A DNA stretch of 64,000 nucleotides from Nereocystis luetkeana (lineage: Eukaryota > Sar > Phaeophyceae > Laminariales > Laminariaceae): NCBI GenBank assembly GCA_031213475.1, contig JARUPZ010000020.1:9475562-9539561 (forward strand), read 5' to 3'. Both the position numbers and the translations under genes were made by a program. Positions 1 to 13,200 of the stretch are shown here, piece after piece. The number at the start of each line of letters is the position of its first letter. The stretch's first letter is position 1. The notes under the pieces were generated by a model, which was not told the origin of the DNA, made no database searches, and worked only from the letters and a program-made list of their open reading frames with translations.

Positions 1-1231
1 AGCGATCCCAATAGAAAAGAGCCAGCTCGCGGGACACTTTTGAATGTCCAGAGCACGCGCCACGGAGCCCGGCCGGAACCGAAATTAGCGAGGTATTTAT
101 TTTCCACGCGTGTTCCCTGTGTGCTCCACAGCCGAGAAGGCGAGAAAAGCCCCGCGGCCGGAAGAGAAAAGGTTAGCAATGTGCCAAAAGAGTCAATTTC
201 TGACATATACCTGATACGAAGTATATATATATATGTTCATACCTCTAGCGCTGTTGTTGCTGTCTTCGCATTGAACCTTTCTTTCTCTACCCAACGGCAT
301 CGGTACACCCAGTCTCCGCCCTGATTATTCGTCCTACCGGTACTTTTTTTGTGGTCGCAGACTCTGTACGTATGACGGATCCGTTGATATTCGCATACGG
401 ATCAAGATACATTTGGCGACAACGCACCGGGTACGAAACACAACGATGATGTTACAGAATAGGGCCGGCAACAAGAGACAACTGGTGTTGATATTTATAT
501 GGATAAACCTTGATACCGTCTTGTACCACCAGGCTTGAACGCCCTCGAGCACAGGCTGCTATATACCTGGTTGGTTTTAGTGTAGCGGTCGACGCTGATC
601 ACGTTTTATTGGTACAAATTTCTTAATGTCCCTCGAAAAGCGGGCATTCTGTTCTTGTCATGAGTAGGCTGTTTCTTAATTCATCGGCTCTATACTGTAA
701 GCAAATGAGGTGACAACGTACCGGGTACGAATACACATCATAACAAGCTTGAACAAAAAAATGGCAACTAAGAAAGCATACGAAACCAAAGGGAAGCCTG
801 AAAACATGACACAAAATACCTTCATACGAATGACGCAAGAAGGCCGATACCAGGTACAATGCAAGAACGATTGCGTACTATTTATTGTGTCGGATATCGT
901 ATCCAGCGTTTCGATAATATCGAAGTATCGAACATCGATATATCATATATCGCAATATCGAACATCTAAATATCGAATTTTCGATATATTATATACCCTG
1001 TCGAACTTTCAATATATCGGAATATCGAACATCCATGTACCGCGCTTTCGAATACATCGTATCGGACGTGTTTTGCAGTCCATCCCCCTGGCACCCCCCG
1101 TCTTTTTTTTCGCAGATAGTGAACGAAAGCTTCCATGTATCAAATATCGGAGACCGTATCGTATACGATTAGTTTTACCGTGTTTTCGGTATTGTATCGG
1201 ACTCGGTTCTCGTTCAATATCCAGCACGACT

Positions 1232-1339
1232 TTCACGGGGGGCCATAGTAAATGGGGCCAAATATTGTTAGTAAAAATAGCGAAATATACAGGTTTTCGC
1301 GTATACCGTAGGTTCTATATAGTACGGTCCCCCGTAATA
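1232..1339 (+). mobile_element. Family A MITE, copy 1
   Basis: The ends are diverged (TTCACGGGGGGCC...CCCCCGTAATA). The interior keeps CAAATATTGTTAGTAAAAAT and CCGTAGGTTC. Confidence 0.8.
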
Positions 1340-1496
1340 CTGTAACTAATTGCACACACCTATTTCATACGTGCCGAAGAGAAAGATATAATAGTTACTG
1401 CGTGAAAAGAGGCAACACCAAAGCAGACGGAGAGGGGCACCAGTAGGGAGCAGCTCGCCGCCTTCCTCCTCCGAAACATGATGGAATTGACTAGGT

Positions 1497-1705
1497 TATA
1501 GTATGGGACTCGAGGAAATGAATACCAGGTAGGTTTTTAGGTATGGGATTCGGAGAAATGACAGGGTTTTTAGTACAGAAGTTGAAGAAAATGATAAGGT
1601 TTCACCGTAGAATCCGGGGAAATTATACTGTTTTAGTACAGGATTCGGGGATCTGGCCAGGTTTCAGTATAGGAGTCGGGGAAATGACAATGTTTTAGTA
1701 TAGAT
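1497..1705 (+). repeat. Minisatellite, ~45 bp unit
   Basis: Repeated TAGTATGGGACTCGAGGAAA-like units with GGTTTTTAGTA; imperfect, about five units. Confidence 0.7.
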
Positions 1706-2547
1706 GTAGGGTTAGGATTAGGGTAGGGGCATATAGCACCCAAATATTGTGAGGCTCCTCCCTTGACTATATATAGTACAGGAGCTCCATACCTCACACA
1801 AAACTTGCCCTGAGGAAATAATATCGCGTAGTCCGATGAGCCCACTACTAACGGTGTCACACAAATGGGATGCCGGGTAGTTTTTGAGCTTTCAGGAGCT
1901 CCGTAAATCAGATTTTTTTCGGCCCGAAAATTGCCACCAGGTTACGTACCTCCATCGTGGCACGTGTCCCTCTCCGTGTGGCTCCAGTATTATGAGACGA
2001 TGTCATATCTATTACTCTCTGGCCCACGCCCTACCCTACCCGAAGGAGCTTGAGGGACAGAGAAGGTACAAATACGATACAAACACGCGAAAGAAAATCA
2101 ATGCCAACATGGGCATAACGGGTGTACCGTTGTGACAAACATAGGTTGTTTGTTTGCAAACAATTTTTGCTGCAACCTATTTGGTTGCTTGCAAACCAAT
2201 TTACCAATTTTGCTTGCAACCTATTTTGGTTGTTGGGTTTCTTGCACATAAAGTCTGTTTCATATGCGATACGTATCAACTTCAACCCACCAAAACAATG
2301 AGGAACCTCATCGTGAAGGTTGTCGGGAGAAAGTGACCAAAACGACTCCTTTGGCCTAGTTACTCCTGGGTTGGGTCAAATCTGTGGGTCTTCGGCGTCG
2401 CGTGCTTTAGCCGACCAGCTTCTCGTGTCCGTCGGTTTTCAATTTTTTCACGAGGGTGTAATTCAACCCAATTGGATTGTCGCAGATACGCACACTGTAG
2501 TGGTTCGGACTTGGGACACCATTGTGACGGGAAAATCGATCAAGTTG

Positions 2548-2577
2548 GGGTGGGGGGGGGGGGGGGGGGGGGGGGGG
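2548..2577 (+). repeat. Poly-G tract, ~30 bp
   Basis: GTTGGGGT followed by an almost pure G run. Other long G/C runs: 11990, 25409, 27320, 28132, 31181, 33877, 36224, 53017, 56530 and 57804. Confidence 0.95.
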
Positions 2578-3792
2578 AAGTCTGGTTGTGCGTGTAATTG
2601 TTCGAATATTAATATATGGACAGGTCGGTATTTATGTTTCGTTCTCGTATATGTTCTAAGTCGACCATGAGGGGTTGGTGGGTGTTTGTTTATTGTTTAT
2701 TCATACTAATGCGAAGGAGGCGTGTTTGTTGAAGTTTGTTTTTTTGGCTTCGGATAGAACTGAGGCCGTCGAGAGTTGTATGCATGTTTCTTGTTCATGC
2801 AATAACTCTGACAGCCTCGGTAGGGGTGATTGCTCCCAGATTTTCGGCATTTTTGTGTCTTTTGTTTTGTGGCATGGAACCGACCGCAAGTAATTTACGG
2901 TTGAATCGATCATTATCGTACACATTTATGTAGTGCTTGAGATAACACATCCCCCGGGACAAACTTGCCTCCCTACGAGTTCGTCCGAAACTACTGTGAG
3001 AGGGCACACGCGACGAAAAGGAGAACTGGTCACCACTTCCTTGATGAAAAATGGTTGAGGGTCACTGTGTACAGTACGAGATGGATAGAATTAACCTTAA
3101 CCCGTAAGCCAATGAGAGTAACCCTGGTGTCGACCCTGAGCCAATCGGACCAAAATCTCGAGCAAGTGGTGAGCTTTACTCACGAAAATACCGGCGTTGG
3201 GGAGTTTTTTTTTATCGAGGTATTTCCAAGAGAGACATCGCTCGGGGTTCGCAGCCCCCTCCCTCGTCGAGCCGTGCCGGGAAAAACAGCGCGGACGTTC
3301 TTCTTTATATAGGGGGGTGTGCTATACACCACCTGTGTCATAATTTTGCACGGTAACCTAACCCCTTCCTTTTTTTGTGTTGACCCTTTTTCAGTGCCGC
3401 AGTACAGAAACATGTATTTGACTCTAATTTCAAGTAGTTTTCCTCCCCAAACGGGAGTTCGATCCGAAAGCGGATTTCATGCAGGGGGGGGTGGGAGCAA
3501 AAAGAAGTGTCGAAAACAAAACAGGTGCCGATTTCAGCTTTGGCGACATGGAGCGGCAGTCAGCCAGGCAGCCGAGGCTGCTGGCTGCTGGGGTGGGCTG
3601 TGGTATATATGTGTGGAAAGTGCAGGGGAAGGAGATGCTCGCTAGGCGCGCAGGATGGTGGTGCCCACGTAGAGCTGCGAGTCGGGGCACGGATTATAAC
3701 CCTCTACCGTAGGAACCTTCAGACGGGGAATATATATATACATATATATATATATATTATGTATATATTATATATATATTGCATAAAGCGAC

Positions 3793-3908
3793 TATTACGG
3801 GGGGCCATAGTTAACAGGACCAAATGTTGTTAGTAAAAATGGTTGAATACATGGGTTTTTGTATAAACCATAGGTCCTACCTGGTATTAACTATGGTCCA
3901 CCGTAATA
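3793..3908 (+). mobile_element. Family A MITE, copy 2
   Basis: It runs from TATTACGGGGGGCCATAG to ACTATGGTCCACCGTAATA. It holds a CCTGG micro-insertion at 3878. Confidence 0.88.
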
Positions 3909-3924
3909 CTGTATGTATGATTAC

Positions 3925-4110
3925 AGCGACGGCCACTGCGTGAGTGATCGGGGGATGATATTTCTGCAACATGGTGTCCGAGTTGCAATGGTTGAGTGCG
4001 AGGAGTGGTGCGGCACGGGCGCACCGTGATCCCACACGCTTAAAATGGTTGGTAACACCAGAGCTGCCAACCATTGTTTCGGTCGCTATCTCTACACACC
4101 CCAAGGGCTC
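3925..4110 (+). repeat. Dispersed repeat shared with 23420-23615
   Basis: CACTGCGTGA..GATCGGGGGATGA and GTGTCCGAGTTGC match GCCACTGCGTGATTGCGGGA and GTGTCCGAGTTCCGC. AACCATTG inverted words also recur at 8075-8120, 11340-11400 and 29440-29500. Confidence 0.6.
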
Positions 4111-4156
4111 AAGTCACCACCTGTATACGGTATTAGACGGTACTTATTGGTCAGAC

Positions 4157-4287
4157 TATTACGGGGGTAGACACACCAGTACATAGTCATCAGAGAACCG
4201 AATAGGCTTGGTAGAAATACTGAAATACGTTTATGTATACTTTTTTGTGTTTAGGGTGGGTCCTGCCTACTACGGTCCCCCGTAATA
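4157..4287 (+). mobile_element. Family A MITE, copy 3 (diverged)
   Basis: TATTACGGGGG and CTACGGTCCCCCGTAATA are kept at the ends while the interior is heavily changed. Confidence 0.65.
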
Positions 4288-4431
4288 ATAGTCACTCGTT
4301 TCCCGAAGGTACCGATTATCCGACTTTTTGGGTTTCCATACTGCAGGGAAGGATTGTTGAATGCGGGGTACATTTTTTGTTTTGTGAGTAGGGGCCTCCC
4401 TGGCGTATATGTGCACAGATAGGAAATACCC

Positions 4432-4680
4432 TGGTACGTATCATCTACAGATCATCTGCAGACCATTCCCACCAAATGATGTAGATATTTCAAGGCAGAT
4501 AGATAGGTTCCTGATCTGTGTGGTCTACAGCTCGTGGTGCCGGGTGAAAACCGTATAGTCTGCAAGATCTGGCACATGTTGAACTGAGTTGGATCTGTAC
4601 TGTACAGATCTTACACAAAGTCTCACAACGACAGGCGATGAACCATAGTAGATGATCTATTTGCAGATAATGTAGGGATG
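4432..4680 (+). repeat. Family D repeat (GATCATACAGATC type)
   Basis: Multiple ATCTGTA/TACAGATC words, a CCCACCCGGCAACATGAGCT-like core in reverse, and AGATGATCTATTTGCAGATA. Other copies: 6310-6445, 7390-7640, 8620-8930, 13905-14440, 21008-21270, 23968-24200, 25805-26060 and 61738-61965. Confidence 0.75.
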
Positions 4681-4765
4681 CAAGGGTCTATGGTCATACG
4701 ACTACGGCCATGCATGAGATCGAGTACATGCTTCCTATCGAGTACACCCCCCCCCCCCACCTCCT
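4673..4765 (+). repeat. Family C repeat, 3' half with poly-C
   Basis: GTAGGGATGCAAGGGTCTAT, ACGACTACGGCCATGCATGA and TATCGAGTACACCCCCCC. Confidence 0.78.
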
Positions 4766-5032
4766 TTCTTATGCAGGGGCACCTTCCCTGTCGGTGGTGG
4801 AGCAATCGAGCTGTCAAAAATCGGTCTAGGGGGTACGATGACTCACATCCTCAAGCCACTATTCTTAGTACTACAGCGAAGGAGAGTAATCAGGGCCAAC
4901 TATGCTTCGTGTAAAAATATTGGAATGTATACCTGGTAGTTTTTTGTGTAAATCATGGGTCCTGATTAACATGGTCCTCCGTAGTAGCGTTGATGGAGGG
5001 TCCGATTTTTCGTGCTGTATGGAGTTTTTTTT

Positions 5033-5292
5033 TTTTTTTGCTCGAAGGACACGAACTACCGAGAGCGCCTAGCTTGGGTGAGCACGGGAAGAAAGTAACG
5101 AGCCCTCCTCGCGATAAAAATGCATGGCGCGTGCCGTAGTGGGGGGGAGGGGGGGGGGGGGAGGCGTCTATGTGGCCCCGGATCTGAGTTACGACTATAC
5201 TTCCCGGCTCTGAGCACAAGAGGGAGAGAGAAAAAAAAAGAAGCGAAGGATATATATATGAGATGGAATGAAGAAAATGAAATAAACAGAGG
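5033..5292 (+). mobile_element. Diverged SINE body
   Basis: It keeps GAGAGCGCCTAGC, CGCGATAAAAATGCATGGCG and CCCCGGATCTGAGTTACGA. No A/B-box head is visible. Confidence 0.75.
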
Positions 5293-5751
5293 GATGATTC
5301 TTGAGTACCTTGAATGAGACGGGGTAGGATGGGGCTTGGTTTCCAACTGTATCCCGCGCTCCTATTTTTGTGGTGCAATGTTCGTGGGCGAAAAAGAAGA
5401 ACGGCGCGATGAGCAAACTGAAGGAGAAAATGAGAAACAAGGTTGCCTAGGGTTGGGTTTCCAAGTGCAACCTGGCGTTAACGTGTTTTTTTTTCGTGCA
5501 GTGTTGCCGGCGGATAAGAAGGACGACACAACGGCCGAATTGACGGAAAAATTTGAGAAACAGGGCAGCGTAGATATGGTGGGGTTTCCAGTTGTAACCC
5601 GGCGTTTTTTCTTACAATTCGGGCAGTGTTTGTCGCCGACGAAGAGGAGGAACGACGGCATTACCGAACTGACAGATGAGATGAGAGACGGCATTGCAAA
5701 GGATTGGGGTTCCCATTGTAAGCCAGCGTTAATGTCTTTTTCTTTGCGCAG
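5260..5751 (+). repeat. Tandem copies of intron end plus start of PPR exon a
   Basis: Units of 123-125 bp begin at about 5379, 5502 and 5627, and the true exon starts at 5752. Each holds a GGTTTCCA...AACCYGGCG intron end, a T-rich tract, then a decayed version of the exon start (compare CLSPTKRRN with CLSAVKKNV). Two copies keep a GCAG acceptor; the first has lost it. The whole array reads open in one frame. Confidence 0.85.
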
Positions 5752-5858
5752 TGTTTGTCGGCGGTGAAGAAAAACGTCGCCATGACTGAGCTGATGGAGC
5801 AGATGAAAGGGGACGGGCTGGAACCCGATGTGGACACGTACAACTACGTCATCTACGG
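5752..5858 (+). CDS. PPR gene 1, exon a (first recognised)
   Basis: Acceptor GCGCAG ends at 5751 and the donor GTGAGA starts at 5859. The exon is 107 bp and ends in phase 2. It encodes the second half of a PPR motif ending in LEPDVDTYNYVIYG. It aligns with 60231-60352 of the second PPR gene. Three degenerate copies of its first ~65 bp with the preceding intron end lie immediately upstream. Confidence 0.82.
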
Positions 5859-7221
5859 GTGAGAATTCGCCAGGATGAAACCGCCCATCCTGACCCTGGG
5901 TTTTCTTGGTAATGTGTCGGTACTATCGTAAAAAGGGGGCGGCGGGGGGGCGGGGGCAGCGAAAACAAGCATGCGACTTGCTCCGGTCCGGTATTGTAGG
6001 GATGTGAAGGTATGTTGTGTTCATACGGCTGCGCCCATACTTGGCATGGATACACCCCCCTCCCTCCTTGTATACGGCCATCGATGACATGGGTATACAC
6101 CCCCCCCCACACATTTCGCTTCCGAAGCTTCCGTTATGGTACAAGATCCATCCCAGGAAAGTAGATGATACGACCCCCACGTGGCAACACGAGCTATTGC
6201 GGGGGGCCATAGTAAATGGGACCAAATATTGCGAGTAAAAATAGGTAAATATATACCTGGTAGGTTCTTGTGTGTGCCGTAGGTCCTATTTTCTATGGTC
6301 CCCCGTAATAGATCATACGTACAAATCAGGAGAACTATGTTCCCTGAAATATCTTGATCATGAAGTGGGAATGATCTGCACGATCTGTATGATCTGTAGT
6401 ATCTGTAGATGGCCTGTCCGGTCTGTGCTCTAATTCCGAAAGAGGTTCGTTTTGGGTGCACGGCAGTGGGAGTACCGTGGGATGTAACGCATGAAATTGA
6501 AACGGCCCGGGGAATACGTAAAGGCAAAAGGCATGTCTAACCAGGGGGTGCTTCGGTACATACACATGCAACCATGCGATCCCGGTGGCTTCCGCAGGCT
6601 TGGCATAACTAGCCAGTCACTCGTGGCGAGCTGCTTCGAGGTGTGCAACTTTTTTTTGTTTCTCGTGCATCATCGTATAGCCGTTGATCGTTTGCCGTTA
6701 TTCGTTACGTAACCGTCGTTCGTGTGCTGCGACAGCCACGCGACGGGCAAGGATGTGGCGGCGGCTGTGCGAACGTACGATGACATGCTTGCCAACGGCT
6801 TAACGGCAGATGACAAGACGCTCTCCAACATGGTCATCGCGCACTCCTGGGAGAGCACAAAAGACATGACCAGGTCAGCCCTTGCCTCGCTGCACCTTGC
6901 TTTGCCTTGTCTTGCCTTGCTTTGCCTTACCTTGCCTGAATGAGGACAAGGTTTTTTTTGGAGTTCATGTGTTTTATGGTAGCTTTTTTATTACAGGGTT
7001 AGGGGTCATCGCGCACTCCTGGAGGAGCACGGTCGTCACACACTCCTTGAAGAGCACGAAGGACTTGACCAGGTCAACCGTTGCTTTGCCTTGCTGTGCC
7101 TTGCCGCGCCGCACCGCGCCGCGCCTTCCGTCGCCTCTCGCTGCCCTGCCTAAGAAAAAAGGGGTAGGGGGAGAGAGAGTTCGCAGGCGAGAGCGGAGGG
7201 GAGGGGAGAGGGGTCATCCGG

Positions 7222-7272
<51 letters not shown>

Positions 7273-10200
7273 GTGTCTGAGTTGCAGACAACCGTGATTG
7301 ACCTCATACCACTTGCTCATTCCCCACGCACGTTTTACTACCTGATATCTCGATAAATTGGCACCATTGTTAACGTTACACACATGTCGGACAGATAGAT
7401 CACGATCTGTATCTGTAGATAATGTAGATCATCAAGATGCTAGGCTACCGTTATGAGGTGTTGTGCATGATCTGCACCGTACAGGTCCAGCCCAGGAAAC
7501 CTGTCGTACAGTAGATCATGCAGGTTATTCGGCTCCCACGCGGCAACATGAGCTAGATCATACAAATCATACAGATCATACAGATCAGGAACCTATCTGC
7601 CCTGAAAGAACTAGATGATGAACTGTCAGAGTCGATCACCCGTACGAGGTGTGCAAGGCTTTTTTTGTTGTTTTCTCCTATTTGTTGCGCTATGTGGTGC
7701 GATGCGGTGGGGGGCAGGACGTTCGAGGAGCTTAGAGCAAAGGACCTGGAGCCGTCAAGGGCTTCTTACCACAGCATGATATCGGCACTGAGGAGGGACG
7801 AGAACTGGCAAGCTGTTCGCACCGTGAGTTTTTGGACTGCTGTGATTCCTGCGCCCCTACTTTTTTTTTTGCTTGGCGTTGTCTTCGCGACGGCGTCAGC
7901 ACACCCAGCGTTCGTCCTGATTCTTCATCCTAGAGAGACACCTGGTACAAGCTATGAAGCAGCAAGAAATGGAAATACATTGGTCGTTGAAGAAAAGATG
8001 TTTATATTTATATACATACCAGGTATCTGGTATATATACGCCGTTTGGGTGTTGAAGGTAGTGACCTAAACAATGGTTGGTATATTGGTAACTTTGGTGC
8101 TATCAACCATTGAACCGTCTAGGGGCAGCGGAAGCGCCCAGCAGTATGTACGGGTAGGAGGTGAGATCACGCTGCGGCCGTGCCGTACGACTCCTTGCAT
8201 TCAACCACTGTATCATCCCCTTGTTATCACGCCGTTAGTTAGTTACGGTCGACCATTTTTCCCGCTTAAGTCCTAAGAGGGATGAGACGATGTTGTGTAC
8301 CAGGTAGTTAAGAAGCCGTGCCTACGCTTTGGGACACAAGCTACTGGGAAATAGGTTGAAGATATAGTGTGGGATCAATTTTGCAGTAGCACTAGGGGGA
8401 GAAGGGAAGGTGTGGACGACACAATGCCCCGACAGTACCCTTCAGGTTGTACCAGTGGTACCGGTGCTTTATACCTTTTACTGTTAGCCCTGCTCGTGAA
8501 GTTGATCGTTTTGGGTAGACCTTTGCGCACATTTCATCATGCCACATTCTTATGGTCGTCAGTCGTCAGGCACCTTACGCTCAGGGCTATATCCTTGCAC
8601 GAGTGTTGCACACCTCGGATATATCAGACATATCAGACAGATCAGATTCTCACTCGATGATCTAGATGTTTCAGGGCAGACATAAAATATTAATCCCTGA
8701 TCTGTATGATATGTATGATCTGTATGATCTGTATGATCTAGCTCATGTTGCCGGGTGGGAACCGTATAAACTGCATGGTCTAGCACGTGTTACCTGAGTT
8801 GCATTTGTGTTACCCAGATATTGCGCAACGTATTACAACGGCAGGTGAGGATGTAAATGATGATCTATCTGTAGATGATCTATCTGTACATTATATATCT
8901 GTACATGGTCTATCTATCCGACGTGTGCGGAGTATCGCAAACCCATAGCATCTGCGATTGTTTTGAATTTCTCTGTCCCGATGTCTGTGACACAGGCGAT
9001 GACCCTCCGTAGCAGTTTCTATGCAGATGACAGGTTCAATACTTTGCGACGCCCACGTACAGTACCTGTAGTGGAAATGCGCAGCAGCAGTTCGATTGCT
9101 CGTAATGCCATCCAGGGTGCGTACGTATGTATACGGCGGGCCGTCATCCCCCGTTTCCCACCCTTGCCTGCTCTCACCCAACCCACCCCAAGCCCCCACC
9201 ACCCGATCCACCATCCTATCCATCAACCCATCCATCCACCCAACCCCTGCACCCTCCTCCAACAACCCCCAACAGACTAATGTGACGTGGAGATGACCAC
9301 GACAGACGAATGTGACATGGAGAGATTTGGCACACTAGATGTTAGCGAGAAAACGATCGCTATCCTGAGAGATAGATGGTGGTCACAGAAGGCGAAAGAA
9401 AAAGGGGATAAGATAAGCAACACGTTTTTTTGTGAATGCTGTAAATCGAAGAAAAAAAACGTACATGAGCGCCCGAGTGTTGGAGGTGTCTCTATTAGGA
9501 GTAGGAACGGTGCTCTGTCTCGAAAGGGATGCGCGATCAATGGCCAAATTATTAAGGCAAGCAACAAATGAGTACCCCCCCCCCCCCGCGCGCCTGTCTG
9601 CCTGGTCGATGAAAACCCGACGTGCGCCGTCCCGGAATTGTAGGGATGCGAGGGTCTATGGTCATAGGTCATACGACTACGGCCACCGTGCATGATATCG
9701 AGCACCCCCCACCCCACCCTCGTCCCCTCCTCCCGCCTCTCTCACATACGCCTGCCCAACTCCCGTGTGTTTCCTTGTGTGTGTGAAGTTGATGCACGCG
9801 ATGATAGAGGAGGGGAGAGCACCGAACGACCCCGCGTTCGCCGTTGGGTTCATGACCGCAAGAAAGCTTGGAGACCCCGACTTTGCGAAGTTGCTGCTGG
9901 AGACGCGGGGCCGGGCGGGTTTGCCTTTGAGGCACGATTTCTTTGTCAACGTGGGTGCTTGGGTTATTCGATAGCAATGGTTGGGGTTCACTGTGTTCGA
10001 GACGAATACAATCCATCCTATCCTTAACCCCTTTTAGGACCCCAGTCCCGTTTTGGGGACAAACTACTTACAATTTGAGTGTTTCGTCCCCACTCATGAG
10101 AGTGCGGTGCTAAAAGGGTTAACCCTTTTAGGACCGCAGTCCCGTTTTGGGCACAAACTACTTATAATTTGAGTGTTTCGTCCCCAAAACGGGACTGGGG

Positions 10201-13200
10201 TCCTAAAAGGGTTAACTTAACCTCAAGCAAGCCGATCAGGGGGTTTGCGAATACTTTGGTTTTGGGTTGGGTTTCTCGTAGTCTGTTCCTTACTGGTGTG
10301 CAATATCCGCTCTGTCTCTGTATGTATTGATCGTTTGTACGCTAATATTGAAACAAAAAAGGTGCTTACGTTTACGGTGCACCCCCCCCCGGTGGCTTGG
10401 TAGGTGGTCCGCGTGCCTGCTAGGATCAATTTCGCGGACTCGAGCCTCACCCGAGTGCATGCTCGTGAGGACTTTTTCTTGTATAACAACTGATTAGCGG
10501 AAAGCGCGAGCGTGAGTAAACAACACTCGATGAAAATCGACGAGCAGTGGGAATGCTGAACCCTATGCGCGATAAAAATGAAGACACGCACGGGCGGGGA
10601 GAAGGGGCGAGACCTGTGACCAGGGCTCGTCCAGTAGAAGATCGCTGAGGGGAAAACGTCCGACGGGTTAAGCTGGAAAGTAGAAGTGATGATAGAAAGA
10701 GTGGTAGCAACCCCAACCGACGAGAAGTTAATTGCTGCCGGAAAACAAGTGACCCAAGTGACGGTTTTTAACTTTTAAGTTGGATAACTTTGCGCGTTGG
10801 TTAGTAGCAAACGGAGCAGCTCCTGGTTGGCTACGTAACGCCTTCGGATTCGCCTGTTTAACCAATCAGCTCCTCGTGAATGTTTGCTTTCAAATATTTT
10901 TCTAATCGGGTCGTCGCGAACACCCTGTATAGTCAGACCCGATCAACCATTGGTCAGCGTTATTAGGGTGTTCGCGAAGAATTTGGTTGGAACCAATTTG
11001 TTTGGGTTTGTTGTGCTCTGTTTCCTATTCAAAAATGGACCCCAAACCCAGGAAGCTTCACAATCTTCCTAACGTGGCAAAAAGTGGCCAAAATGCTAGG
11101 GTTGGGGTATTACTCTTCAGGAAGGAAGGTTCTACGTATAGGTTGGGCTGATTTTTTTTAATCGGAAACAGAGCACAAGGATCCCAAACAAAGTGGCTCC
11201 AAACAAATTATTTGCAAACACCCTACAAGCGCTGTGTATTCCCTTTGTCTTGTACGCAGTGTACCTCAACCACTTCCTCGAGTAAGCGCTACCAGGTAAG
11301 GTAAGCTCTACTGTTACTTTGCACCCTTTTGGACCCCTGTTGGTAACGACCAAAACAATGGTTGATAACTTTTGGTGTTACCAACCATTCAACCATCTGT
11401 TTAGGATCATGTCGTGCCCGTGTCGTGCGATTCCCTGCGTTGTATTTGTATTCCCCCCCCCCTATTATATATAGGTTGGGCTGGCCTCGGTTGACAACGA
11501 TACTGTAAAACATGCCGCTCACTACGTGAGCTACACGACCCGGGCACCGTTTTTTTCTTCTTTTTTTTGACGGTCGGTTGCAGCTGGTTGTCGAGTTAGG
11601 TCGTTTGTGCGAGGTAAAGAGCCTTCGCTCCGCACGAGGTAATTTATCGTATCACGTAGTGTTCATGGTAAGGCACCCAAGAGGCAGTTACATAATACTC
11701 CCATTGCTGTCTCTGGAAGTGGCTGCACCGGAAATTTAATTAATTCATTGAAGCTGTCATCCATATGCAAGTCCGCCTCACAAGCGGTTCTTGGTAGGAT
11801 GCAGCTCACCCTTCATGCGACTTGCCGGACACCTCACGGCGCTTCACGCTTGGTGCAAGCAATGTCTGCCTGGTCGGTGAAAGCCCGACATGCTCCGTCC
11901 CGGCATTGTAGGGGTGCGAGGGTCTATGGTCATACGACTACGGCCATGCATGATATCGAGTACCTGGTACATGTTTCCTATCGAGTACCCCCCCCCCCCC
12001 CCCCCCCCAATCATGCGGTGCCCGTCGCTGTAATCAAGTTGTATCATCAAATGCTAGAGGGTCAGTCCGTTTATGACTGCACTCCCTTGTACAACACAAT
12101 TTAGGACTATTTACTCGGAATTAGAGTCAAATTTAGGTTTCTGTACACTGCAGTCCTAAAAGGTTAGCAGGCGGTCTGGGGTTGGGGTTGCACTTGTACA
12201 GCAGGCCCCTAACAGTTCTATTGCTGTAGTGGCAGGGCTGCTCGCCTGATATAACCGTTCCGGATGGTAACGGTCGCTGCTGTTGTTTTTTACCGTTGGC
12301 GTTGGCGGTTATAGTCGGTCCTTCTGGGTGCGCGTTGCTGATGGTACCCGTTGCCACCGGTGGCCGTTGTTGCTGTTGACCGTTGCCACCGGTGACCGTT
12401 AGCTGGTGACCGTTATTGCTGTTGACCGTCGCTGCTGGTAACCGTCAGCTGTTGACCGTTGCTGCGGGTAATTGCTGGTGGTTGTTGCTGCTGGTGCGGT
12501 GCTCTTTTACTCTGAAAAAGGTTCAACCCTTTTAGGATTGCAGTCCCGTTTTGGGGACAAACTACTTGTAATCAGAGTGGTTTGTCCCCAAAACGGGACT
12601 GCAGTACTAAAGGGGTTAAGAGGCGTGCTGCGGTAGGGGTTTTACTCTTTTAGCCCCCAACCGGTTTATTGCTGTAGTGACAGGGCTCGTCAACCGATAT
12701 GACCGTTGCTGGCGGTGACCGTTGCTGCTGTTTGTTTTTACCGTTGGCGTTGGCGGTTATGGCCGATCCTTCTGGGTGACCGTTGCTGATGGTAACCGTT
12801 GCGCCTGGTGACCCTTACTGCTGGTGACCGTGACTGCTCGTGACTGTTACTGCTCGTGACCGTTACTGCTCGTGACACCGTTACTGCTGATGACCGTTGC
12901 TGCTGGTGACCGTTGCTGCTGGTAGCCGTTGCTTCTGCCAATCGTTGCCGCTGGCAACCGTTGCTATTGGTATCCGTTGGTGCTGGCAACCTTTGCTGGC
13001 AACCGTTTATGTTGATAACCGTTGCTGATGGTAATAGTTGCAGCTGGTGACCGTTCCTACTGATGACCGCTGCTGTTGGTATCCGTTGCTAGTAGCCGTT
13101 GCTGCTGGTAGATGTTGCTGCTGATCTTCCCTCGGAACTATTGCTGTGTATATTTGTCGATAACCGTCGCTACGTACCCGTTCCTTCTGGTAGCTGTTGC

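Larger units (their letters stand above)
1..5260. other. Region without recognised genes, repeat-rich
   Basis: Only dispersed repeats (family A MITEs, family C and D pieces), a TATCGAA-type satellite near 900-1060, a ~45 bp minisatellite at 1497-1705 and long homopolymers are seen. ORFs are short and show no family signature. Missing 5' exons of the first PPR gene may hide here. Confidence 0.6.
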
